Counted from the first letter of the stretch, positions 1 to 5,898 are shown. The stretch: 6,243 bases of DNA from CAG-826 sp964504595 (GCA_964504595.1 CAZDEE010000032.1:1-6243), one strand, 5' to 3'. Notes: generated by a model from the sequence alone, not told the origin. Made by a program: numbers and translations.

Positions 1-24
1 TAGTGTTTTCATTATCTTGTTCAT
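1..24 (-). CDS. Start of an unidentified leftward gene (5' end only)
   Basis: Read on the minus strand, an ATG at 24-22 opens a frame that stays open to the window edge and gives MNKIMKTL. A strong Shine-Dalgarno sequence, AAGGAGGA, lies at 41-34, nine bases upstream, and this is the main support for a real start. A second in-frame ATG at 12-10 is further from that site, so 24 is preferred. Only eight codons are visible, so nothing can be said about function; the lysine-containing start could begin a signal peptide or a cytosolic protein. The gene is divergent from the ATPase gene at 360, so the 25-359 region probably holds promoters for both. Confidence 0.4.
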
Positions 25-36
25 TCCTTTAAATCC

Positions 37-59
37 TCCTTTATTATTTAAATAAAGGA
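37..59 (-). promoter_or_regulatory. Hairpin overlapping the ribosome site of the leftward gene
   Basis: TCCTTTATT at 37-45 and AATAAAGGA at 51-59 form a perfect 9-bp inverted repeat with a 5-base loop. In the minus-strand transcript the 3' arm contains the AAGGA part of the Shine-Dalgarno at 41-34, so folding would partly hide the ribosome site. The repeat is directly visible. A regulatory role, such as translational control or an RNA thermometer-like switch, is inference. No T-tract follows in either direction, which argues against a terminator. Confidence 0.4.
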
Positions 60-131
60 CTTAAAATATTTATGTTTAAAAATTTCTAATGTCTTTATAA
101 AAAATATATTTAAATTGCACTTAACACCAAA

Positions 132-144
132 AGTTAGGCTAACT
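132..144. promoter_or_regulatory. Odd palindrome, possible operator
   Basis: AGTTAG and CTAACT flank a single central G, a 13-bp palindrome in the divergent intergenic region. Its reverse complement, extended outward, begins TTAGTTA, a string shared with the second palindrome at 228-242. Paired related palindromes between divergent genes can be repressor sites, but short palindromes are common in DNA this AT-rich, so the call is weak. Confidence 0.2.
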
Positions 145-227
145 AAAATTGTTAAGCATATTCCCTATTTATTTTTATTAAATCATTTAAACGCTTTTTT
201 ATTAAAATGCCAAAAAATAGCATGTGT

Positions 228-242
228 TTAGTTATAAACTAA
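228..242. promoter_or_regulatory. Palindrome TTAGTT-ATA-AACTAA, possible operator
   Basis: Perfect 6-bp arms lie around a 3-base centre, about 50 bases upstream of the best promoter for the ATPase gene. It shares TTAGTTA with the reverse complement of the palindrome at 132-144. The symmetry is visible; binding by a regulator is inferred. Confidence 0.2.
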
Positions 243-290
243 TAATTCAAGCTTAAAACTTAACATATAATGATAAAATAATGCATTTTG

Positions 291-299
291 TGCTAGAAT
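291..299 (+). promoter_or_regulatory. Extended -10 promoter of the rloA-rloB operon
   Basis: TGCTAGAAT matches the extended -10 form TGnTATAAT with one mismatch. No good -35 box lies 16-18 bases upstream, which an extended -10 tolerates. Transcription would start near 305, giving a leader of about 55 bases that contains the AGTAT repeat and the ribosome site. A perfect TATAAT also occurs at 266-271, again with a poor -35, and is the main alternative. The hexamer TATAGT created by the repeat at 317-322 is a third, weaker candidate. Confidence 0.4.
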
Positions 300-314
300 A
301 ATATCATAATAAAT

Positions 315-339
315 AGTATAGTAAAGTATAGTATAGTAT
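315..339 (+). repeat. Five-copy AGTAT pentanucleotide tandem repeat
   Basis: Five consecutive 5-base units read AGTAT, AGTAA, AGTAT, AGTAT, AGTAT, with one mismatch in unit two. The array ends five bases before the AAGGAG ribosome site of the ATPase gene. Each perfect junction also creates a -10-like TATAGT (317-322, 327-332, 332-337). Short tandem repeats in promoters and leaders are classical substrates for slipped-strand mispairing. Whether copy number varies here cannot be seen from one sequence. Confidence 0.75.
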
Positions 340-359
340 TGCATAAGGAGATATTTTAT

Positions 360-1703
360 ATGTTGCTCAATTTCTATTCAAAAAACTTCAAATCATTTAA
401 AAATGGTTTTTCATTATCTATGAAGCCAACAACAATTAAAGATCTAAACGATAGCATTTTACAATATTCTGTAAATAATAAATCAACAAAAAAAGTTTTA
501 TCTTCAAGTGTAATTTATGGTCCTAATGCTTCAGGTAAAACATCAATAATCGAGGCTATTAATTCTTTTAAGAAAATTATATTAAATGGAGGAATTAATA
601 CCATTGAAAATAACAATATACAAAATAATATTGATTATTTAACATTTGTTCCTTTTATTTATAATTCTGATCCAACTCCTGTAGAATTTGAAATTGAATT
701 TGTTGATAAAGATAATAGAGGCAAGTATTATGAATATCGTTATGGACTAATAATTTTTTTAGGCAGTTTCTACGATAATGAAAATGAAAAAAAGATTATT
801 GAAGAATATCTATATATTAATGATAAAAAAATATTTACTAGAAAAGATAATAATATAGAATTATTTTATAAAAATATCGCAAAGGAACTTTTAAACAATG
901 GAATAACTGAAAATATGTTTAATAATTATTTAAAAATAATAAATAATAATTTAGAAAATACTAAGTTATTCTTATGTACAGATTTTGCTTCTTTTGCTTC
1001 AAAAGAGATTTATAATAATATATATAATTGGTTCTCTAAAAAATTACAAATATTTATTGAATTTAATAATACAAATTGCTTTATTCAAGCAAAAAACAAT
1101 AAAAGTGTAAAATTACCTGAAATCATTTTTGACGCTGTTAATAAAATTGGCGTTATTGGTTCAGAACTAATATATGTAAAATCAGAAAACGAAGATAATA
1201 ATGTTTTTTTAGTTTCAAAATTCAAAACAGGCGATGATAGAGAAATAGTAATTCCTTCTAGATTAATTGAATCTCTAGGGACATTAAAATTTATTGATTT
1301 ATTTCCTGCAGTTATAATTTCTCTTTTAACCGGATCTACTCTAATTATAGATGAATTGGATTCTTCATTGCATCCAACAGTAGTAATGAGTATCATAAAT
1401 ATATTTCACAATCCTAAAATCAACAAATATAATGCTCAATTAATTTTTAATACTCATAATCTTATTTATTTGAATAAAAAACTATTTAGACGCGATGAAA
1501 TATGTTTTGTTGAAAAACATAAAGAAACAAAAATAAGTGATTTTTATAAGCTTTCCGATTTCAAAACTAATTCAGAACAACCTACAAGAAAAACAACAGA
1601 TATCATTAGTAAATATTTTAAGAATGAATACGGCGCTATTGAATATGTTGATTTATCAGAAATATGTTATGAAATGGTAAATAATATTTTTGATGGAAAA
1701 TAA
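360..1703 (+). CDS. rloA: RloA-type AAA15 family ATPase (probable phage-defence ATPase)
   Basis: A 447-residue protein with the layout of COG1106/AAA15 ABC-like ATPases. The N-terminus (FxSFKNG around residues 10-16) leads to Walker A GPNASGKT at 54-61. A variable middle region rich in Asn, Lys and Glu follows, then a signature-like ESLGTLKF at 304-311, Walker B LIIDELDSSLHP at 328-339, and the switch histidine in NTHN (H366). The C-terminal KYFKNEYGAIEYVD resembles the conserved end of RloA proteins. The family hydrolyses ATP and, with RloB, forms two-gene defence modules first named from restriction-linked ORFs; lactococcal AbiL is related. The ATPase probably senses infection and controls the partner, which is inference. 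The start is ATG 360 because AAGGAG lies at 345-350 with a 9-base spacer; an in-frame TTG at 339 would place that ribosome site inside the gene. All catalytic motifs are present. The gene symbol is assigned by family and partner. Confidence 0.85.
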   Translation: MLLNFYSKNFKSFKNGFSLSMKPTTIKDLNDSILQYSVNNKSTKKVLSSSVIYGPNASGKTSIIEAINSFKKIILNGGINTIENNNIQNNIDYLTFVPFIYNSDPTPVEFEIEFVDKDNRGKYYEYRYGLIIFLGSFYDNENEKKIIEEYLYINDKKIFTRKDNNIELFYKNIAKELLNNGITENMFNNYLKIINNNLENTKLFLCTDFASFASKEIYNNIYNWFSKKLQIFIEFNNTNCFIQAKNNKSVKLPEIIFDAVNKIGVIGSELIYVKSENEDNNVFLVSKFKTGDDREIVIPSRLIESLGTLKFIDLFPAVIISLLTGSTLIIDELDSSLHPTVVMSIINIFHNPKINKYNAQLIFNTHNLIYLNKKLFRRDEICFVEKHKETKISDFYKLSDFKTNSEQPTRKTTDIISKYFKNEYGAIEYVDLSEICYEMVNNIFDGK

Positions 1704-1706
1704 TTT

Positions 1707-2144
1707 ATGAAAAATAAAAGATTAACTAATAAGACCTATACAATCACAGTTGAAGGCGAATGTGAAAAGTATTATTTTGAGCATTTAAAAAAGCTTATAA
1801 ATAATATTCCTAACAGAAAATATAATTGTGAATTTAAACCAGCAATATCATTAAACAAAAAGCCATTAGGATATGCAAAAAATTTTTCATTTCTTCAAAA
1901 TAGATTTTTTCATATTCAAGATATAGAAGATTATAACAATGAAGAGTTCAAAAATACATTTATTAGCTTACTTCAAGAGATTAAAGAAGCTAATAAAATT
2001 GTTAATTATAAATTAGGATATACCAATTTTTCATTTGAACTTTGGATTTTATTACATAAACGAGAAATGAATCATTCAATTCAAAATAGAAAAGATTATG
2101 TTAAATATATTAATAAAGCTTTTAAAAAAAATATAAAGATATAA
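1707..2144 (+). CDS. rloB: RloB-family (TOPRIM-like) defence protein, N-terminal part of a split gene
   Basis: As read, this gives 145 residues starting 3 bases after the ATPase stop, so it is co-transcribed and probably translationally coupled; its own ribosome site is poor. VEGECEKYYF (residues 15-24) resembles the N-terminal glutamate motif of TOPRIM-like RloB proteins. IQDIEDY (70-76) carries the paired acidic residues D72 and D75. SFELWILLH (109-117) is the family's most recognisable motif. RloB is thought to be the nuclease-like effector of RloAB/AbiL modules, by family inference. The frame ends early in KKNIKI-stop immediately after an A8 tract at 2124-2131, while the rest of the family's C-terminus continues in the -1 frame to 2383. 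Restored, the protein would be about 225 residues, a typical RloB length. The cause may be a one-base loss, a base-calling error, transcript slippage or programmed frameshifting. Confidence 0.75.
   Translation: MKNKRLTNKTYTITVEGECEKYYFEHLKKLINNIPNRKYNCEFKPAISLNKKPLGYAKNFSFLQNRFFHIQDIEDYNNEEFKNTFISLLQEIKEANKIVNYKLGYTNFSFELWILLHKREMNHSIQNRKDYVKYINKAFKKNIKI
2124..2131 (+). repeat. A8 homopolymer at the rloB frame break
   Basis: Eight adenines follow the codon TTT and precede TAT. With A9 (or A6) the upstream and downstream rloB frames join perfectly. In the reading frame the tract includes the heptamer A AAA AAT at 2126-2132, which fits the X XXY YYZ form for -1 slippage. No clear downstream stem or upstream Shine-Dalgarno-like stimulator is visible, so transcriptional slippage or a simple indel is at least as likely as ribosomal frameshifting. 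Confidence 0.7.
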
Positions 2145-2383
2145 GCGAATATAAAACAGAGGACGAATTTAAAAGCATTTTATCACAAATAACTCTTGAT
2201 GACATTTATGCAGCAATAGAACGTTCTAAAAAAATAAGAGAGGCTAACGATAACCAAACCTCTTTAGTACAAAATCAAAAGAAAATTAAATATGGAAAAT
2301 ATATTTTTTATACTATAAATCCAGATTTGGATTTGCATGAAATTATTGAAATAATATTAAAAGAATGTTTAGGAAATAGATAA
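2126..2383 (+). pseudogene. rloB: Out-of-frame C-terminal part of rloB
   Basis: In the frame one base behind the upstream part, about 84 residues read without interruption from the A tract to TAA at 2381-2383. There is no start codon with a ribosome site at its beginning, so it is not an independent gene. The sequence YKDISEYKTEDEF leads to ITLDDIYAAIERSKKI, then YGKYIFYTINPDLDLHEIIE near the end. This matches the late part of RloB proteins, where an Ala-rich helix precedes an Asn-Pro turn and a final hydrophobic helix. The intact frame and conserved character of this stretch imply that the break is recent, variable, bypassed during expression or a sequencing error. It should be read together with 1707-2144 as one gene. 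Confidence 0.7.
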
Positions 2384-2512
2384 TTATATTTTTGATTTTT
2401 CTTTAAAAACAATTAATTTGATGCAATTATTACATTTTTATTAAACAATTTATAACTTATACCATTCTCTTTTCAAATAAATAATAAGCGTAATCATTTC
2501 AATATTTATGCC

Positions 2513-2537
2513 TATGTATTTTTTCATACATATTTTT
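2513..2537 (+). terminator. Weak possible terminator after the rloA-rloB operon
   Basis: TATGTAT at 2513-2519 and ATACATA at 2526-2532 pair as a 7-bp stem with a 6-base loop, followed by T5 at 2533-2537. The stem has a single G-C pair, so it would be weak. It lies about 130 bases downstream of rloB. It is the best hairpin plus T-run seen in this spacer. Confidence 0.3.
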
Positions 2538-2702
2538 CACTTAATATTATAAATACCAAGAATTCCAATCAAAATAAAATTCAAATTAACTAATTAAACA
2601 GTGATAATAAAATATCTAATAAAAAAATTTATGTTAATGAAAAAATTATAACAACAATATTTACAATTAATTAAACTTTTATAACAATTAATAACTTGTA
2701 TT

Positions 2703-2708
2703 TATAAT
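2703..2708 (+). promoter_or_regulatory. -10 box of the exported-protein unit
   Basis: A perfect TATAAT lies here, with TTATAA at 2679-2684 as a partial -35 (four of six bases of TTGACA) at 18-bp spacing. The start would fall near 2715, giving a leader of about 35 bases with AAAGGAG at 2738-2744, six bases before ATG 2751. In such AT-rich DNA chance TATAAT boxes are common, so position relative to the gene is the main support. Confidence 0.4.
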
Positions 2709-2750
2709 CCTAAAAAATTAAAATATACATGTATTTTAAAGGAGTGTATT

Positions 2751-4403
2751 ATGAAGAAAAGTATTATATCATCTATCTTATATTTATTTATGTCTATAAC
2801 CATTACTAGTTCTATAGGACAATATAATTCCCCTAATAGAATAAATAATAATCATTTAGATATTGCTACTAAAAACGATGCTATCATTAATGAATCTAAT
2901 ATTACAATGAGCGATATTACTATGTACTTAGAAACAAAAAAAGAACATTATCCTCTTTCAGATGAATTCATCGAACGATATCAACAAAAAAGTGGAGGCT
3001 ATATCGATAATGCTAAAAAAGCAGGATTAACTGTAAATAAAGAATTACATGAACCAAATCAAAAATGGCATTTCTTTGATTCATGGTTTTACCCTTCAAT
3101 TGAAGATGGTACATTAAAATATGATGACTCCGCTGAAAACAGAGTCTATTCAAAACTATTATGTCCAGAATTACTATTATGGATATATGAAGCATGTGAA
3201 GTTGAACCTTCAAAAGTTAAAGAAGCAAAAGATGTCGCAGAACTTGGTAAAATCAATAAAACTGCGACCGCAACTATTGCAAAGAATATGAGAAGCAAAG
3301 TTTCCTGGAGCGATTTAGCCCCTGCAATTATAGATTACATAAGTAATAATTCTACTCCTTATACAGTAACTATAAAAGATAATGAAGAAATCGAAATAAA
3401 TGGGTTAGAAAATGAATATCGTGCTGGTGAAACAGTTGAATTTAGTATCGATGTTACCTCTAATGATAAAGTAATTGATAAAGTTAAAATAAATGATACC
3501 GAAATATCGATAAATGAAAATGGAAAGTATCAATTTACCATGCCTAATGAAAATGTTGTTATTGAAGTAACATTAAAACCTGCAATATATGCAGAATCAA
3601 TCTCTTTAAATCCTTCATCTCTAGAATTAAAAGTTGGTGACAAAAACAAATTAATAACTGCGACTGTAAGTCCTGCAAATACCACTGACAATCCTTCTTG
3701 GAGTATTATAGAAGGTGAAGATTTAATTAAAATAACTCCAAATGATAATGTTTTATCAATAACCGCTTTAAAAGCCGGTACCGCAAGTGTTAGAGTTAGC
3801 TATAATTCTAATACATATGCAGATTGTAATATCGTTATTAATCCAAAAGATACAACCGAAAAAGAAATAAGTGTTAAATATAATATCGTTTATGATTTAG
3901 GAACTAAAACCCAAGCCACTAGATTAAAAACCTCTGATGAAATACTAAAAGCCTTCAGTCTAGATAGTAATGAAGACTCTATTATTACCTCAGTTAGTAG
4001 CTTTGACTTTATGTATGGAGGCGGTAATGGAGGATCTAACGCTAATAAATGGTATTCGGGTAATATGTTAAAATTTGGAACTCAAAGTAATAACGGAAGC
4101 TTAACTTTAGAATTAAGTACTCCTATTAATAGAGTTATCATTACCGGTTATGTACAAAATAATAGTGCCATTTTACAAATTGGCGACAGCGGTTCTTCTG
4201 ACTGGACTGATTCATCTTCTAAAGATAATTTAACAGCAACCTATAGTTGTAATACAATGACTGTTGCAAGCTTAGATGCAATCACCAAGAAAAATGAAAC
4301 ATCCGCTACAATCGATTTTGAAAGCACTACTAGTTTAAGAATCGATACTACAAACAAAAAGCCTCTCTTTATGACTTCGATTGAGTTTATTTATTATATT
4401 TAA
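2751..4403 (+). CDS. Secreted protein with bacterial Ig-like (BIG2) domain, function unknown
   Basis: A 550-residue exported protein. Residues 1-24 form a signal peptide: MKKS, a hydrophobic core and a small-residue stretch (ITSSIG) before a polar region. There is no lipobox and no LPXTG anchor. Residues ~50-200 are an uncharacterised, mainly helical-looking region containing WHFFDSWFYPS and LLLWIYEACE. Residues ~203-277 resemble a bacterial surface repeat, with AGETVEF and the ending FTMPNENVVIEVTLKP. Residues ~279-364 are a BIG2 domain (ISLNPSSLELKVGD to ALKAGTASVRVSY). Residues ~372-550 are a beta-rich domain with a Gly-rich loop (MYGGGNGGSN, 421-430). BIG2 domains serve in surface adhesion or as spacers; the actual ligand is unknown. 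The start is supported by AAAGGAG at 2738-2744. The lipoprotein gene follows 20 bases later, so the two probably form one transcript and may work together at the cell surface. Retention on the cell is not explained by its own sequence. Confidence 0.8.
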   Translation: MKKSIISSILYLFMSITITSSIGQYNSPNRINNNHLDIATKNDAIINESNITMSDITMYLETKKEHYPLSDEFIERYQQKSGGYIDNAKKAGLTVNKELHEPNQKWHFFDSWFYPSIEDGTLKYDDSAENRVYSKLLCPELLLWIYEACEVEPSKVKEAKDVAELGKINKTATATIAKNMRSKVSWSDLAPAIIDYISNNSTPYTVTIKDNEEIEINGLENEYRAGETVEFSIDVTSNDKVIDKVKINDTEISINENGKYQFTMPNENVVIEVTLKPAIYAESISLNPSSLELKVGDKNKLITATVSPANTTDNPSWSIIEGEDLIKITPNDNVLSITALKAGTASVRVSYNSNTYADCNIVINPKDTTEKEISVKYNIVYDLGTKTQATRLKTSDEILKAFSLDSNEDSIITSVSSFDFMYGGGNGGSNANKWYSGNMLKFGTQSNNGSLTLELSTPINRVIITGYVQNNSAILQIGDSGSSDWTDSSSKDNLTATYSCNTMTVASLDAITKKNETSATIDFESTTSLRIDTTNKKPLFMTSIEFIYYI

Positions 4404-4423
4404 GAAAGGATACGTGAATCAGT

Positions 4424-5689
4424 ATGAAAAAAAGTTTATTATTATCTATCTTATCTTTATCATGTATCTTAGGTTTTGTTTCATGTGGAAATAACTCTAA
4501 TGCTACATCAAATAATAGTTTATCTATTACACCTACAACAAATAATTCAACGACTCAATCTCCGACTACCTCTATTAATCAAACAACAAACTCACCTACT
4601 ACTTCAAGTAATAATATCACATCAACAATTGTTAAAACATATACCGTAACTTGGAAAAATGATGATGGCGTTATCTTAGAAGTCGATTCTAATGTTCCTC
4701 ATGGAACTTTACCACATTACGATAGTGAAATACCTTCCAAGACCGATGATGATTATATTTATATTTTTAAAGGTTGGTCTCCTGCAATTAGTGAAGTAAT
4801 TTCTGATATTACTTATATAGCAACATATGAATCATATCCTATTAACAAAGGAACTCCAGGTATAACGCCAACTATCTCAGAAGATAAATCATCTATAGAA
4901 TACGGCTTTTATCCTCAATCATATGTTAATGACCAAACATTAATTACAAAACTAAATTCTTTAGAATGTGATTCCTATAACTGGTGTTTATATGAAGGTA
5001 ATTATTATATAAAAGAAACCGCTAATGTTTTTAATGGAGCGGCAACTTATACCTTTAACGATGAAACCATCATTGAAAATCAAAAAGAATATTGGTTTAA
5101 ATGTGAAACAATTAAATGGAATATATTATATAAAGATGACAATACCTATTATTTATTATCCTCATCATTATTAGATGCTCAAGATTATTATAATAAATAC
5201 TCTAATAGAACTATAGAAAGCAAAACAATATATCCTAATAATTATGAACATAGTGACATTCGTTCATGGTTGAATAATGACTTCTATAATATTGCTTTTA
5301 GATTTAATAATAGCTACATAAACCCAATGGATATAGATAATTCATCTAATACTACCGATAATGAAAATAATAAATATGCGTGTGATAATACAACCGATAA
5401 AGTTTCATTACTAAGTTATAAAGATTATCTTAATACCGCATATGGATTTGATACAAATAAAAATCAAACATCTAAAACTAGAGAATGCTTAACAACCGAA
5501 TATGCAAGAATTAAAGGTGCTTGGTATAGTGAAAGTATTAAATACGCCAGTGGATATTGGACAAGATCACCATCAAGTGAATACTCCTATTGCGCTTATA
5601 ACGTTAATTCTGGTGGTTATTTAAGTTGTTATGCTGTAGATGGAAACAGTCATTGTGTTAGACCTTGTATTACCATAACAATTAAATAA
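4424..5689 (+). CDS. Lipoprotein with InlB-type repeat and C-terminal DUF6273-like domain
   Basis: A 421-residue surface lipoprotein. MKKSLLLSILSL begins a lipoprotein signal ending in LGFVSC, with C21 as the likely lipidated cysteine (Phe at -3 is slightly unusual). Residues 22-68 are a Ser/Thr/Asn-rich linker. Residues ~72-136 match an InlB B-repeat/Flg_new-type unit (YTVTWKNDDG, then FKGWSP and TYIATYE). Residues ~155-418 carry a DUF6273-like domain: YGFYPQ, IKWNILYKDD (230-239), YYLLSSSLLDAQ (242-253), SDIRSWLNNDFY (277-288), GYWTRSPS (377-384) and the closing CVRPCI (411-416). DUF6273 proteins look related to C-type-lectin/sulfatase-modifying folds and probably bind ligands rather than catalyse; this is family inference. 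The ribosome site AGAAAGGA at 4403-4410 overlaps the previous stop, with a long 13-base spacer to ATG 4424. Cysteines cluster in the last 32 residues (C390, C402, C411, C415). The closing segment is rich in NNY codons. Confidence 0.8.
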   Translation: MKKSLLLSILSLSCILGFVSCGNNSNATSNNSLSITPTTNNSTTQSPTTSINQTTNSPTTSSNNITSTIVKTYTVTWKNDDGVILEVDSNVPHGTLPHYDSEIPSKTDDDYIYIFKGWSPAISEVISDITYIATYESYPINKGTPGITPTISEDKSSIEYGFYPQSYVNDQTLITKLNSLECDSYNWCLYEGNYYIKETANVFNGAATYTFNDETIIENQKEYWFKCETIKWNILYKDDNTYYLLSSSLLDAQDYYNKYSNRTIESKTIYPNNYEHSDIRSWLNNDFYNIAFRFNNSYINPMDIDNSSNTTDNENNKYACDNTTDKVSLLSYKDYLNTAYGFDTNKNQTSKTRECLTTEYARIKGAWYSESIKYASGYWTRSPSSEYSYCAYNVNSGGYLSCYAVDGNSHCVRPCITITIK

Positions 5690-5699
5690 AATATCATAA

Positions 5700-5795
5700 C
5701 ATAATCTAATCCTTATAGTTCGCTACGGGTTGATAAGGCAGTATAGAACACTTATTACATCTGTGGCATTGCAAAGGGAAGAAATTGGGCTTTGA
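5700..5795 (+). other. Short orphan reading frame at the composition boundary
   Basis: Directly after the lipoprotein gene, base composition becomes visibly richer in G and C. A frame without a good start runs from 5700 to TGA at 5793-5795. Its translation includes VRYGLIRQYRTLITSV and ALQREEIGL, and its stop lies inside the terminator stem, as often seen at true gene ends. It may be the tail of a truncated mobile-element gene cut at the insertion boundary. It may also be noncoding leader: a frame on the opposite strand in the same register is also open. I do not recognise the protein. Confidence 0.3.
5711..5738. repeat. Small inverted repeat near the putative element boundary
   Basis: CCTTAT at 5711-5716 and ATAAGG at 5733-5738 are 6-bp arms around a 16-base GC-richer centre. 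They lie where the composition changes from AT-rich chromosome-like DNA to the TnpV region. This could be part of an attachment site, a weak hairpin after the lipoprotein gene, or chance. Confidence 0.2.
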
Positions 5796-5827
5796 CTTAG
5801 AAGGTCAGAGCCTTTTTCTTTTGCAAT
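5768..5827 (+). terminator. Strong intrinsic terminator or attenuator upstream of tnpV
   Basis: GGCTTTGAC at 5788-5796 pairs with GTCAGAGCC at 5804-5812 (9 bp, one G-U) around a 7-base loop, followed by TTTTTCTTTT at 5813-5822. This is a textbook rho-independent terminator for rightward transcription. The flanks extend the helix: 5768-5782 can pair with 5813-5827 (15 pairs, three of them G-U) across a one-sided AATTG bulge. It is unidirectional, since no T-run follows in the other direction. It would insulate tnpV from the upstream genes or act as an attenuator in a longer leader. Confidence 0.8.
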
Positions 5828-5863
5828 AAAATCCGCATATTCGTCTTTTGATTCGACTTGATT

Positions 5864-5869
5864 TATAAT
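5864..5869 (+). promoter_or_regulatory. Candidate -10 box for tnpV
   Basis: TATAAT lies 30 bases before the tnpV start, after the terminator. No convincing -35 is found 16-18 bases upstream (TCGTCT at the 17-bp position). The box overlaps the left arm of an 8-bp inverted repeat, CTTGATTT at 5857-5864 with AAATCAAG at 5881-5888. The right arm of that repeat enters the ribosome site AAGGAGG at 5886-5892. Confidence 0.35.
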
Positions 5870-5898
5870 TAACACATTAAAAATCAAGGAGGTTCATT

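Larger units (their letters stand above)
2384..2750. other. AT-rich intergenic spacer with no gene recognised
   Basis: This 367-base stretch is almost entirely A and T with stops in all frames. It holds the weak terminator at 2513-2537, two copies of TATAACAA (2647-2654 and 2680-2687, 33 bases apart), and the promoter and ribosome site of the downstream gene. An 8-bp inverted repeat, TTAAAATA at 2718-2725 with TATTTTAA at 2732-2739, sits directly before that ribosome site. I see no RNA gene or riboswitch here. Confidence 0.6.

Noticed and set aside
339..359. Seven-codon N-terminal extension of the ATPase from TTG 339
   Set aside because: The AAGGAG ribosome site at 345-350 lies inside this extension and is correctly spaced for ATG 360. 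TTG 339 has only the AGTAT repeat upstream.
1085..1396. Minus-strand open frame of 103 codons
   Set aside because: It lies opposite the conserved ATPase Walker B region and has no family resemblance, so it is a shadow of rloA.
2126..2383. C-terminal rloB segment as an independent small gene
   Set aside because: No start codon with a ribosome site lies near its beginning, and its sequence continues the RloB family pattern.
2718..2739. Inverted repeat TTAAAATA/TATTTTAA as a riboswitch or strong regulatory hairpin
   Set aside because: All stem pairs are A-T, so it would be unstable and is expected by chance in this spacer. No conserved aptamer features are visible.
3013..3213. Minus-strand open frame of 66 codons
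   Set aside because: It lies opposite the secreted protein gene, has no ribosome site and has low-complexity hydrophobic content.
5700..5830. Minus-strand reading with Cys pairs (CHRCNKC), like a zinc-ribbon tail
   Set aside because: It overlaps the terminator stem, has no start and no downstream support, and competes with an equally plausible plus-strand frame.
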